From assembly GCA_029338835.1 (NCBI GenBank), contig JAQYBD010000012.1, forward strand, positions 1-64,000: a stretch of 64,000 bases of DNA. The letters are read 5' to 3'. Positions 30,376 through 39,111 of this stretch are shown here, piece after piece (the first letter of the stretch is position 1; each line of letters opens with the position of its first letter). Under the pieces are notes generated by a model, which was not told the origin of the DNA, ran no database searches, and worked only from the letters and a program-made list of their open reading frames with translations. Source of the stretch: Selenomonadaceae bacterium. Lineage in GTDB: Bacteria > Bacillota > Negativicutes > Selenomonadales > Selenomonadaceae. The position numbers were made by a program, and so were the translations under genes.

Positions 30376-32409
30376 ATGGAAATGGTTATGAAGAAGCCAA
30401 TCAGGAACCAGGATGTGGGGGACGTCCTGAAGGAACTAGGCAAACGGTATGATATGGTGCGCATAGTGAATCCGGAGGAGTGCCACACGTTCCGCATGAA
30501 TGAGGACGGGCATATGGTGTATGGCCCAGATTGTTATTCGGTCTGGCACAGCACGAACCGCTGCCGTGACTGTACGAGCTTGCGGGCTTTGAAAACGGGA
30601 GTCGAACTCCATAAGACAGAAATAAAGGACGGAGATCTTTACGAGGTCACCTCGCGCCCAGTGGAAATCCTGCGCGATGATGAGCTGATCTATCCTTGTG
30701 TCATCGAGATGATACGCATCCGGAGGGGGAAAGGCATGAAACAAGATCATCATCATGCAGTCCTGCACGAGGAGTACAAGCCGGAACGATTTATGGAACT
30801 TTTGCAGCGGGCTATGCAGGATTTTCCTTACGGCATGGTCTGGTTTGACAAAGAGGGTCATTGCCTTTATGCCAACAGCGAAGCATTCCGTTTGTTCCGG
30901 ATTGCAGATGACTTAGAAAAGCTGTCGCATATCCTGCGGGAATGGATCCAGCAGGATATGCTGGCCGGGTGTCAGGCAGCGTCTTGGATCCAGTCGTATG
31001 AGACGGGGGTGGAAACCAAGGCCATCTCCATCAGCCGCTATCCGCTGCACGATTCGTCAGGCGGCGTAGTCGGCAATTATTTCCTGTTGCGTGACTGCAC
31101 ACAGGCACAGAAAAATATCGACCTGGAACATTTCGGCACCCTGCATGACAGCCTGACTGGTCTTTATAACCGCTACGGCTTCTATCGCCAGGCACGTCAC
31201 TGCCTGGAATCGTACCCGGAAGAAGCATATTGCCTCGTCGGCTCGAACTTCTGTGATTTCAAGCTCATCAACAACTTCTACGGCCTTACGAAGGGGAATG
31301 AACTCCTGGCTCAGATCGGCACGATGCTGCGTCGCCACTATGAAGGCGATGACGAAGTGGCTTATGGGCGCATCCAGGATGACCGTTTTGCGCTGCTGAT
31401 CCCCGTACGGCGCTTTCACCCCGAGGAACTCCTGCACGATACGGAGGAAATCATGCAGCGGATCCAGCCTGGCAATCTCATGCTGCAGGTGACGGTGGGC
31501 ATCTGTCGTGTGGAGGATGCACAGACGCCGATATCCATCCTCTGTGACCGGGCGTTCCTCGCGGCCAGCTCCCTCGAGAAAATGGAGAGCAGTGGCTTTG
31601 TCTGGTATCAGGAAGATATGCTCGCGGATAAATTGCACGACCAGACCATCCTGGCCCGCTTCACGGAAGCCATGCAGAATCAGGAAATGCAGATTTTCCT
31701 GCAGTCCCAGGTGGATGCCCAGAGCGGCCGTGTGGTGGGAGCAGAAGCCCTGTCGCGCTGGTGCCGCCCGGACGGTTCCATCATATCGCCTGCGCTTTTT
31801 GTACCGGTCCTTGAACATCATGGCAAGATCTGGCAGCTCGATTACTGGGTGTGGGAGCAGTCCTGCAGCCTGCTGCGGAAATGGCAGGGAACTCCTCTTG
31901 AACGCTGCACGATCTCAGTGAATATCTCCGTCAAGGATATGTATTATCTGGATCTTTACGAGGTCTTCACTCATCTGGTGCAGCAGTATGATATCAATCC
32001 AGCCAGCCTGGAGCTGGAGATCACGGAGACGGTCTTCATGGATAAGCCGCGCGAGGCCATGGCACTCATCCGCCGTCTGCAGGCATATGGCTTCCGGATC
32101 GCCATTGATGATTTTGGCAGCGGCTATTCAAGCCTGCGCCTGCTCAAGGACATCCAGGCGGATATCCTCAAGATCGATATGGAATTCTTGCAGCGGACGG
32201 CGCATCACCGGCGCAGCCGCATCATCCTGCAGGCCATCGTGTCGCTGGCACAGGCCCTCTCCATGCCGACGATTGTCGAAGGCGTGGAGACAAAGGAACA
32301 GGCCGATTATTTGCGCAGCATCGGCAGCACGATCTTCCAGGGGTTCTACTTCTCTGAGCCCATCCCCATAGCGGAATTCGAGAACCGCATGCAGCAAGAG
32401 TGGAAGTGA
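30376..32409 (+). CDS. EAL-domain c-di-GMP phosphodiesterase with Cys-rich N-terminus, PAS-like and degenerate GGDEF domains
   Basis: Probable signalling enzyme that hydrolyses cyclic di-GMP, 677 residues. Residues 36-66 carry four cysteines (C36, C53, C63, C66; spacing x16, x9, x2) in 'DCYSVWHSTNRCRDC', a possible metal, heme or redox sensor. A PAS-like region follows (FPYGMVWFDKEGHCLYANSEAF). The GGDEF domain begins 'DSLTGLYNRYGFY' but has 'GRIQDDRFALL' where GGDEF belongs, so cyclase activity is unlikely. The EAL domain keeps its catalytic set: E457 of 'GAEALSRW', 'SVNIS', 'LEITET', 'AIDDFGSGYSS', 'LKIDMEF' and 'VEGVETKEQ'. Start codons at 30376, 30382 and 30388 are all possible after CAGGGAAGGG. 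No transmembrane segment is seen, so it is cytosolic. Confidence 0.88.
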   Translation: MEMVMKKPIRNQDVGDVLKELGKRYDMVRIVNPEECHTFRMNEDGHMVYGPDCYSVWHSTNRCRDCTSLRALKTGVELHKTEIKDGDLYEVTSRPVEILRDDELIYPCVIEMIRIRRGKGMKQDHHHAVLHEEYKPERFMELLQRAMQDFPYGMVWFDKEGHCLYANSEAFRLFRIADDLEKLSHILREWIQQDMLAGCQAASWIQSYETGVETKAISISRYPLHDSSGGVVGNYFLLRDCTQAQKNIDLEHFGTLHDSLTGLYNRYGFYRQARHCLESYPEEAYCLVGSNFCDFKLINNFYGLTKGNELLAQIGTMLRRHYEGDDEVAYGRIQDDRFALLIPVRRFHPEELLHDTEEIMQRIQPGNLMLQVTVGICRVEDAQTPISILCDRAFLAASSLEKMESSGFVWYQEDMLADKLHDQTILARFTEAMQNQEMQIFLQSQVDAQSGRVVGAEALSRWCRPDGSIISPALFVPVLEHHGKIWQLDYWVWEQSCSLLRKWQGTPLERCTISVNISVKDMYYLDLYEVFTHLVQQYDINPASLELEITETVFMDKPREAMALIRRLQAYGFRIAIDDFGSGYSSLRLLKDIQADILKIDMEFLQRTAHHRRSRIILQAIVSLAQALSMPTIVEGVETKEQADYLRSIGSTIFQGFYFSEPIPIAEFENRMQQEWK

Positions 32410-32484
32410 CGCCTGTACTTCAGCCTTTTTTCACGCAGGGCGTGTATATATAGAGAAAGAATCTTGATTTTTAGGAGTGATAGT

Positions 32485-33162
32485 ATGCGGGTTTTGCTGG
32501 CAGAAGACGATAAGAGACTCGGCAAGCTGATCCAGTATATGCTGGAGCAGAACGACATCCAGGTGGAATGGGTGACGAACGGCAGTGATATCTATGAATA
32601 TGCCATGTATACGGATTATGACATCCTGATCCTTGATTGGATGATGCCGGGAGAGACGGGCGTGGAAGCCTGCAGCCGCCTGCGGCGGGACGGCTACGAG
32701 AAAGCCATCCTGATGCTGACAGCCAGGGATTCGGTCGAAGACCGTGTGACGGGACTCGATGCCGGTGCGGACGATTATCTCGTCAAGCCGTTTGAGTTTG
32801 CCGAACTCATGGCTCGTCTGCGCGCTCTTGGCCGTCGCAGCACCCAGAAGATCCAGCAGGATGTGGTGGAAGTGGGCGAATTCACGTTGAACCGCACGGC
32901 CAAAGTCCTCAAGAAGAAGGATCAGGTCATCCAGCTTTCGCCGCGTGAATTCCAGATTTTCGATCTCCTGGCTCAGAATATCGGCATCGTTGTGCCGCGT
33001 GATATCATCCTGGACCGCATCTGGGGCCTTGAGTCTGATGTCAGCTCCAATAATATCGATTCGTATATGAAGATCCTCCGCAAGAAACTGGACCTCGGCG
33101 ATGGCGGTACGGTCATCAAGACGGTGCGCGGCGTTGGCTACAAGCTGGAGGCCAAGAGCTGA
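32485..33162 (+). CDS. OmpR/PhoB-family response regulator
   Basis: Two-component response regulator of 225 residues. The receiver domain has the acidic pair 'AEDDKRL', the phospho-acceptor D51 in 'LILDWMMPG', and the Lys in 'LVKPFEFAEL'. The C-terminal winged helix carries 'LSPREFQIFDLLAQN' and 'SNNIDSYMKILRKKL'. TAGGAG lies eight bases before the ATG. Its stop overlaps the start of the histidine kinase gene by one base. The stimulus and targets are not evident from the context. Confidence 0.95.
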   Translation: MRVLLAEDDKRLGKLIQYMLEQNDIQVEWVTNGSDIYEYAMYTDYDILILDWMMPGETGVEACSRLRRDGYEKAILMLTARDSVEDRVTGLDAGADDYLVKPFEFAELMARLRALGRRSTQKIQQDVVEVGEFTLNRTAKVLKKKDQVIQLSPREFQIFDLLAQNIGIVVPRDIILDRIWGLESDVSSNNIDSYMKILRKKLDLGDGGTVIKTVRGVGYKLEAKS

Positions 33163-34469
33163 TGGCCCAGAATCTTTTTGGCAGCAGCCGCCGTAAGCTG
33201 ACCCTCCTGTATTCCATCGTGATGATTGTCTTTCTCGCCATCCTGATCTTTGTCATGCACAAGACGATGGAGTGGGCAATCACTTCGGAGCAGGCGCGGG
33301 AACTCATGGATACAGCCAGCAATGTCGCAGAGGCGGAGGAATACTTCAACCAGCATCCTGAACTGGCTCTCGATGATAACATTGCCTATAAAAGTACGAA
33401 TGACCGCCTGTTCTTCTATGTGTTTGACGACGATGGCCGCCTCCTGAATTTTGCGCGCGCCTCGTTCCGCATCGAGCCGTTCATCCTCGATACCATCCGC
33501 AAGCGCAATGTGGCGGAGGGCGAAGTGGTCGTACTAAGCAAATCGGGCAGCGATGGTTCATCAAAAGCACGCATCATGATGACGGCGCAGCGTGTCAAGA
33601 ATGACGATGGCAGCACTTCTCAGACTGTCTATGTGGGCAAGGATGTCACAGCGATGTACAATGGCATGGAAAAGGCGACGTATGCCCTGGCAATCCTGGG
33701 GTTCCTGGCGCTGATCGTCGCTGCGATGGTCGGCCATATCCTGTCGGGGCGAGCGATGGTACCTCTGAAACAGGCATACGAGAAACAACGTCAGTTTGCT
33801 GCCGATGCCTCGCATGAATTGCGGACTCCGCTGGCAGTCGTCATGGCTTCGGCAGAGCTTTTGCAGAATGATCCTTCCATCCAGTCGCCATTCCTCAAGC
33901 AAGTCATTGAGGATGTGCGCGATGAAGTCAAGAAAATGACGAAACTCGTCAGCGATCTCCTGGTGGTGGCACGCAGTGACAATAAAGTCTTGAAGGTGCG
34001 TCCTCAGAATTTCAACCTTTCTTCGCTGATCGAGCAGACGGCTCGTCTCATGCAGCCCCTGGCGGATCAGAAGCATATCGAAGTCAGGGCGGCTGGCCTG
34101 CCAAAGGTCGAGATCCAGGCTGACGAGCAGAAAATACGCCAGCTGGTGCTGATCCTCGTCGACAACGCCGTCAAGTACACGCCAGATGGCGGCCGGGTTT
34201 CCGTAGAATACCGGCCGGCGGAAAAAGGGAAGGTGCGCTTCGCTGTCATCGATACGGGCATTGGCATTGCAAAGGAAGATCAGGCAAAGGTCTTTGACCG
34301 TTTCTATCGTGTGGATAAGGCCCGTTCCCGCGAGATGGGCGGCAACGGTCTGGGACTGGCCATCGCACAGGAAATCGTTCATCTGCATAAGGGCAGGATT
34401 TCCATCCAGAGTGAACTCGGTAAGGGAACCACGTTCCTCGTTGAACTGCGCACCAAGATGAAACCGTAA
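33162..34469 (+). CDS. Membrane sensor histidine kinase
   Basis: Partner of the response regulator above, 435 residues. One transmembrane helix lies near residues 12-32, an extracytoplasmic sensor region of about 145 residues follows, and a second helix lies near 175-195 (ALAILGFLALIVAAMVGHIL). The phospho-accepting His is H218 in 'ADASHELRTPL'. The ATP-binding boxes are present: N box 'ILVDNAVKYTPDGG', G1 'VIDTGIGIAKED' and G2 'GNGLGLAIAQEI'. The sensor region shows no recognisable ligand domain. It overlaps the regulator by one base and is followed by a terminator. Confidence 0.95.
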   Translation: MAQNLFGSSRRKLTLLYSIVMIVFLAILIFVMHKTMEWAITSEQARELMDTASNVAEAEEYFNQHPELALDDNIAYKSTNDRLFFYVFDDDGRLLNFARASFRIEPFILDTIRKRNVAEGEVVVLSKSGSDGSSKARIMMTAQRVKNDDGSTSQTVYVGKDVTAMYNGMEKATYALAILGFLALIVAAMVGHILSGRAMVPLKQAYEKQRQFAADASHELRTPLAVVMASAELLQNDPSIQSPFLKQVIEDVRDEVKKMTKLVSDLLVVARSDNKVLKVRPQNFNLSSLIEQTARLMQPLADQKHIEVRAAGLPKVEIQADEQKIRQLVLILVDNAVKYTPDGGRVSVEYRPAEKGKVRFAVIDTGIGIAKEDQAKVFDRFYRVDKARSREMGGNGLGLAIAQEIVHLHKGRISIQSELGKGTTFLVELRTKMKP

Positions 34470-34491
34470 CGATGAAAATATGATATTGCAG

Positions 34492-34532
34492 AAAAATCCT
34501 GCTGGAATGGCGAGTCTTGGCAGGATTTTTTT
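34492..34532 (+). terminator. Rho-independent terminator after the two-component system
   Basis: AAAAATCCTGC pairs with GCAGGATTTTT across a 16-base loop, followed by more T. The left arm and following bases are nearly the same as those of the terminator at 45609-45649. Confidence 0.9.
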
Positions 34533-34712
34533 ATGCTTGTCTTGAATATATATAAGATTATAGATTATATAAGTATGCAGGCTTCGTGGTGAGAGCAATC
34601 TGTGCTATCGTGACATTTTTGTGGGGAATCGTATCGCTGTAATATCTTGTGCCACAGATGCTTCTGCCTGAAGCTGGGATGCAGTCTGTCGTAAGACAGA
34701 AGGGAGATTGGG

Positions 34713-36638
34713 GTGTCTATGCGGAAACAGGAAAGAGAAAAGAAAATCATGGAAATGCTCCTGGAAAAGAGCAATGGCCTCACTGGAGATGAACTTGCCA
34801 AACAGCTGGGCGTCTCTTCGCGTACAGTGCGCTCAGATATCAAGGAGATTACGGAAAAACTGGCACCATTGGGCAGTCATATCATTGCTGCGCCCAATAA
34901 GGGGTATCGCCTGATCCAGATGGATCAGGAAGAAGACTTACTGCAGGCTGTCACGGAAGAAGAGCATGGCATTGGTCATGAGAGCGTCAAAGAACAGCAG
35001 AATTATATCATCAGCCGTTTCCTGATCTGTTGCCTGCAGGATAAGGCCATTACGCAGATGAATCTTGCGGATGATATGTATCTGGGGATTTCCACCATCA
35101 AGAAGTATCTGGGCGAGGTGAGGGGGCGCTTCCAGGAATACGCCCTGTCCATCGAGCAATATCGCACGGATGGCTTGCGCCTGGCTGGTGATGAAGGCAA
35201 TATCCGTACGTTTTTTGTTGATTTCCTGCAAAATGTGCGCGATACAGAAATCTTGAAGATCCTCTTCGACAAAGTCAGCCAGAAAGATATGGAGAATATC
35301 CTGATGAGGATCCCGAGCCTGCGCAAGTTGCAGCTCACTGACACGGCACGCCAGAGCCTGATCGTCCAGTCGGCTCTTTCCATCTATCGCTCGGAACACG
35401 GGCATCTTTTGGAATGCCCGGCCAGCTTGGCCCAGAAGCTGGAGAATACCTTTGAATACGTCTGTGCCAAGGATGTGGCCAATGAACTCTTCCGTTATAT
35501 CGGTGTGGATCTTTCCTACAGCGAGGTCTTCTACTTGACCAGGTGTCTCTTGACGAGCAAGAAACTCCTGGACATCGGTGATTCCATCAACGATGAACAC
35601 ATGAAGCAGCTCGTCGAAAAAGTATTGACTGCCGTAGATGATCAGTTCGGCTATGATTTCCGGTCGGATGATTATCTGAAAGATGGCTTGATCCTTCATC
35701 TGCGCATCGCCATTGCCCGTGTCAATTTCCGGGTAGCCATACGGAATGAGATGCTGGAGACGGTCAAGCAGGACTATCCGCTGGCGTTCCAGATTGCCGT
35801 ATATGCGGCGCAGGTCATGCGGGATATTGAAGGCATCGTCTTCAATGAAAATGAAATCGGGTATATCGCTCTCCACTTTGGCGCGTCCATGAGCCGCCGC
35901 GGCATGGAAGAGGCGGCGAAGCCCAAGCGTGTCTATATTGTCTGTTCGGCAGGCCTGGGTGTTTCCATCATGCTGAGAGCAAAGATCCAGGAATACTTCC
36001 ATTCGGATATCCATGTCCTGGGCGTACTGCCCGCTTACAAACTGACAGACGAGATGATTGAGGAAGCCGATTATATTTTCTCGACCGTACAAGTCCCGTT
36101 CGCTTCACCTAAGATCATACGTGTCAATCACATGCTGCGCAAAGAAGACATTGCCCGCATCCAGCGGGTGGTATTCCACCGCAATGCCGATGTACAGGCT
36201 AAGGAAATCCAGGAGTTTTTCCATGCTTCTTCCTTTTTTGCCGATAAGGATTTCAAGACGCGCGATGAATGCCTGGAATTCCTGACAGAGCAGGCGATGC
36301 AGGCGGGGTATCTGGATGAGAAGGGCAAAGCTTCTGTCTTTGAACGTGAGAAGATGAGTTCTACGGCCATCGGCGATCTGGCGGCTATCCCGCATGCGTT
36401 CAATACGGCAAAAGCGGTTTCCAATATTTCCGTATTGCTCCTGCAATCACCAATCGATTGGGGTGGCATGCCGGTACAGGTCATCTTTTTATTGAGCATC
36501 GAACAGCGGAAAGCTGCGGTCTGGGAAAAGGTTTTCCTGAAGCTGTATGACTTCATCAAAGAGGGCCGTGGCATTGAACGGTTGCTGAAATATCGTTCTT
36601 ATGACAAGTTCATAGCGGATTTTGAAGCGGTCTTATGA
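34713..36638 (+). CDS. PRD-containing transcriptional regulator with PTS IIB- and IIA-like domains (MtlR/BglG type)
   Basis: Probable activator of the adjacent polyol PTS genes, 641 residues. Domains in order are an HTH_11 winged helix (LTGDELAKQLGVSSRTVRSDI), a second HTH-like region (ADDMYLGISTIKKYL), two PTS regulation domains, a galactitol-type IIB domain with 'IVCSAGLGVS' and a IIA domain with 'AAIPHAF'. PRD2 keeps both His positions (LILHLRIAIARV, YIALHFGAS). PRD1 reads Gln and Arg at the equivalent places (LIVQSALSIYR, YLTRCLLTSK). This suggests control only through PRD2, IIB and IIA phosphorylation. GTG at 34713 has AAGGGAG six bases upstream; ATG at 34719 is an alternative. Confidence 0.92.
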   Translation: MSMRKQEREKKIMEMLLEKSNGLTGDELAKQLGVSSRTVRSDIKEITEKLAPLGSHIIAAPNKGYRLIQMDQEEDLLQAVTEEEHGIGHESVKEQQNYIISRFLICCLQDKAITQMNLADDMYLGISTIKKYLGEVRGRFQEYALSIEQYRTDGLRLAGDEGNIRTFFVDFLQNVRDTEILKILFDKVSQKDMENILMRIPSLRKLQLTDTARQSLIVQSALSIYRSEHGHLLECPASLAQKLENTFEYVCAKDVANELFRYIGVDLSYSEVFYLTRCLLTSKKLLDIGDSINDEHMKQLVEKVLTAVDDQFGYDFRSDDYLKDGLILHLRIAIARVNFRVAIRNEMLETVKQDYPLAFQIAVYAAQVMRDIEGIVFNENEIGYIALHFGASMSRRGMEEAAKPKRVYIVCSAGLGVSIMLRAKIQEYFHSDIHVLGVLPAYKLTDEMIEEADYIFSTVQVPFASPKIIRVNHMLRKEDIARIQRVVFHRNADVQAKEIQEFFHASSFFADKDFKTRDECLEFLTEQAMQAGYLDEKGKASVFEREKMSSTAIGDLAAIPHAFNTAKAVSNISVLLLQSPIDWGGMPVQVIFLLSIEQRKAAVWEKVFLKLYDFIKEGRGIERLLKYRSYDKFIADFEAVL

Positions 36639-36650
36639 CCGCTTTTTTTT
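36625..36650 (+). terminator. Terminator overlapping the end of the PRD regulator gene
   Basis: AAGCGGTC pairs with GACCGCT, followed by eight T. The left arm lies inside the last codons and the stop of the regulator gene. Confidence 0.9.
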
Positions 36651-36677
36651 ATTGGGGAAATACGGAAAAATAGCGGA

Positions 36678-36700
36678 AAATCCTTGTATTCCAAGGATTT
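36678..36700. repeat. Perfect inverted repeat upstream of the polyol operon
   Basis: AAATCCTTG and CAAGGATTT are perfect inverted copies with a five-base spacer. There is no T-run beyond the right arm, so it is more likely a binding site than a terminator. Confidence 0.6.
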
Positions 36701-36743
36701 AGCTCAGTTTGTGCGATGTGGAAAATAAGAAAAGATTTTTAAA

Positions 36744-36761
36744 TTTCCGCAATAGCGGAAA
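36744..36761. promoter_or_regulatory. Candidate activator site for the PRD regulator
   Basis: TTTCCGC-AATA-GCGGAAA is a perfect palindrome about 35-50 bases before the predicted -10. The half-site GCGGAA(A) also occurs at 36673-36679 and 36775-36780, and a variant ACGGAAAA at 36662. Repeated half-sites ahead of a poor -35 fit activator binding by an MtlR-like protein. Confidence 0.55.
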
Positions 36762-36794
36762 GAGGTGCAACTATGCGGAACCGGATTGTTTTGT

Positions 36795-36800
36795 TATACT
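36795..36800 (+). promoter_or_regulatory. -10 element of the polyol PTS operon
   Basis: TATACT at 36795-36800 is the best -10 before the operon. The -35 position (around 36772) has no consensus match, as expected for an activator-dependent promoter. Confidence 0.5.
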
Positions 36801-36866
36801 AAAGACAATTCAAGAGCAATCGAGAATAAAAAAAGAAAATCAAGATGGAGAAAGGAGGCAAGACAT

Positions 36867-37337
36867 ATGAGTATTTCAATCGAAGAAGATCTCGTCCTGC
36901 TGGATGTCACAGCGAAAGACAAGTTCGACTTGCTGAGCCAGGTGGCAGATCGTCTTTTTGAAAAGGGGTATGTCAAGTCAAGTTATAAAGATGCAGTAAT
37001 CGCTCGTGAAAAGATTTTCGCGACGGGGCTGCCGACCGTTCTGGGGGGTGTGGCAATCCCGCACACAGATGTCGAGCATGTTGTCAGCCCTGCCATCTGC
37101 ATGGCTCGCCTGACTTCGCCGGTTGATTTCGTCATCATGGGCGATGATAAAGAAACGGTTTCCGTTGATTTCGTCTTCATGCTGGCCATGAAGGAAGCAC
37201 ATGCTCAGATTGAGCTGTTGCAGAATCTGATGGGTATCCTGCAGGATGAAGAAGCTCTGCGCTTTGTCAAAACGGAAAAGTCGGCAGAAAAGATTGCCGC
37301 TTTCGTAAAAGAGCGTCTGGCCGGCACGGCAGAATGA
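36867..37337 (+). CDS. gatA: PTS galactitol-type transporter subunit IIA
   Basis: Cytosolic phosphocarrier that passes phosphate from HPr to IIB, 156 residues. It belongs to the mannitol/fructose-type IIA fold. The phosphorylated His is H66 in 'GGVAIPHTDVEHV'. AAAGGAGG lies eight bases before the ATG. It is the first structural gene of the polyol operon. The order IIA, IIB, IIC as separate proteins is typical of the Gat family. Confidence 0.92.
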   Translation: MSISIEEDLVLLDVTAKDKFDLLSQVADRLFEKGYVKSSYKDAVIAREKIFATGLPTVLGGVAIPHTDVEHVVSPAICMARLTSPVDFVIMGDDKETVSVDFVFMLAMKEAHAQIELLQNLMGILQDEEALRFVKTEKSAEKIAAFVKERLAGTAE

Positions 37338-37416
37338 TGATTCATCCCAGATGATTCCATAAGCTATCATTTAGATCTATCATAATCATATTTCATTTAT
37401 CAAAGGAGTGTTTATC

Positions 37417-37701
37417 ATGTCGAAGAAACAGGTACTCGTAGCGTGTGGCACTGGCATTGCAACCTCCACGGTTGTTTGCAAGAGAGTTGAGCAGCTCTTG
37501 AAAGACAATGGCATCGATGCAGATGTCATCCAGTGCAAAGTGGCAGAAGTCGGGGGATATGAGGATACGGCAGATCTCCTGGTAACGACGACGATCCCGC
37601 CACGTGAATACAAGATGCCGGTTGTCAAAGCAGTCAACTACCTCACGGGCATGATGACGGAAAAGACCGACAAGCAGATCCTGGATATCCTGAATAAATA
37701 A
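37417..37701 (+). CDS. gatB: PTS galactitol-type transporter subunit IIB
   Basis: Cytosolic phosphocarrier of 94 residues that phosphorylates the incoming sugar alcohol on IIC. The active-site Cys is C10 in 'VLVACGTGIATSTVV', the P-loop-like motif of galactitol IIB. AAAGGAG lies nine bases before the ATG; an in-frame GTG at 37408 overlaps that site and is unlikely. Confidence 0.94.
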   Translation: MSKKQVLVACGTGIATSTVVCKRVEQLLKDNGIDADVIQCKVAEVGGYEDTADLLVTTTIPPREYKMPVVKAVNYLTGMMTEKTDKQILDILNK

Positions 37702-37749
37702 GTTATTTTCTATTCATTCTATTTTTTATTCATAGATTGGAGGACTATC

Positions 37750-39012
37750 ATGGTATTAGAAGTCGTACAATTTATCCTGGGCCTTGGACCAACGGTCATG
37801 TTGCCGATCGTCATCACGATCATCGGCATCTGCTTCGGTCAGGGCTTCAAGAAAGCATTCCGCTCTGGTGTCACGATTGGTGTTGGTTTCGTTGGTATCA
37901 ACCTCGTTATCGGCCTCCTGACGACCAACCTCGGTGATGCTACGCATGAGATGGTCACGCGTTATGGCCTCGAGCTTTCCATCATCGATGTCGGCTGGCC
38001 GGCAGCCGCTGCAATGACCTGGGCATCCCCGGTCGCTGCAATCATGATCCCGATCTGCATGTTCGTCAACATTGCCATGCTGGCAACGAAGTTCACGAAC
38101 GTTGTCGATATCGATATCTGGAATTATTGGCACTTTGCTGCAGCATCCGCTACGGTTTTCGTCCTGACTGAGGGCAACTGGATCCTGGCAATTATCGCAG
38201 GTATTTTGTATGAGATGGCCGTCCTGAAGATTGCAGACTGGACGTCTCCGATGGTTCGTGATTATTTCGGCATGGAAGGCCTTTCCTTCCCGACTGGTTC
38301 TACTTGCGCACAGGGCTTGATTGGTATCCCTATCGTTAAAGTCATTTCCAAGATTCCTGTTATCAAAGACCTCAAGGCTGACCCGGAAGCTATCCAGAAA
38401 CGTTTCGGTATCTTCGGTGAGCCGCTCATGATGGGCTTGTTCCTTGGTATCCTCCTCGGTATCCTCGCTGGTTATCCTCTGGCAAAAGTCCTTCAGCTTG
38501 GTGTCATCATGGCAGGTGTCATGTTCCTGATGCCGCGCATGGTCAAGATCCTCATGGAAGGCTTGATCCCGGTTTCTGAGTCCGTCAAGGAATTCCTCCA
38601 GAAGAGAAATCTTGGCCAGGGCAGAGAGCTTACCATCGGTCTTGATGCTGCTGTCGCAGTTGGTCATCCGGCTGTTATCGCTACGGCACTCGTACTGGTA
38701 CCGTGCACGCTGTTCCTGTCCGTTATCATTCCTGGCAACCACGTCCTGCCGTTCGGCGATTTGGCTACGATCTGCTTCTACGTCGCCTTTATCGTCGGTG
38801 CTGCAAAAGGAAATATCGTACATTCCGTACTCGCTGGTATGATCGTTATGGGCCTTGCACTCCTCATGGCTACGAATATCGCAGAATTCCATACGGGCAT
38901 GGCTATCCAGGCACACTTCCAGATGCCTGCCAACACGACTGAGATTTCCAGCTTGGATCTCGGCGGTAACTTCCTCAACTGGATCGTTATCAAGATCTTC
39001 CAGTTCTTCTAA
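37750..39012 (+). CDS. gatC: PTS galactitol-type transporter subunit IIC
   Basis: Inner-membrane channel subunit of the PTS, 420 residues with about 10 hydrophobic segments. It belongs to the EIIC-GAT family: N-terminal 'FILGLGPTVMLPIVITIIG', then 'GQGFKKAFRSGVTIGVGFVGI' and 'LDAAVAVGHPAVIATALVLVP'. GGAGG lies eight bases before the ATG. Family members transport galactitol and, in other bacteria, pentitols such as arabitol or ribitol. The set of enzymes downstream favours a pentitol here. Confidence 0.93.
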   Translation: MVLEVVQFILGLGPTVMLPIVITIIGICFGQGFKKAFRSGVTIGVGFVGINLVIGLLTTNLGDATHEMVTRYGLELSIIDVGWPAAAAMTWASPVAAIMIPICMFVNIAMLATKFTNVVDIDIWNYWHFAAASATVFVLTEGNWILAIIAGILYEMAVLKIADWTSPMVRDYFGMEGLSFPTGSTCAQGLIGIPIVKVISKIPVIKDLKADPEAIQKRFGIFGEPLMMGLFLGILLGILAGYPLAKVLQLGVIMAGVMFLMPRMVKILMEGLIPVSESVKEFLQKRNLGQGRELTIGLDAAVAVGHPAVIATALVLVPCTLFLSVIIPGNHVLPFGDLATICFYVAFIVGAAKGNIVHSVLAGMIVMGLALLMATNIAEFHTGMAIQAHFQMPANTTEISSLDLGGNFLNWIVIKIFQFF

Positions 39013-39031
39013 TGTAAATTCTCCATATGAG

Positions 39032-39052
39032 GGCGTCAGCTTAGCTGACGCC
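39032..39052 (+). terminator. Intercistronic hairpin between PTS IIC and the first dehydrogenase
   Basis: GGCGTCAGC and GCTGACGCC form a perfect nine-pair stem with a TTA loop. No T-run follows, so it is more likely to protect or process mRNA than to terminate fully. It may set a higher level of PTS than of enzymes. Confidence 0.55.
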
Positions 39053-39111
39053 TTGCATATTGAAGGGATAAAAGTAGTGAGTTTAGCTTGAAATAGGGAG
39101 GCAATGATTGT

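Noticed and set aside
36700-36800. A sigma-54 promoter before the polyol PTS genes
   Set aside because: No GG-N10-GC pair with suitable spacing, and the regulator lacks the AAA+ domain of LevR-type sigma-54 activators.
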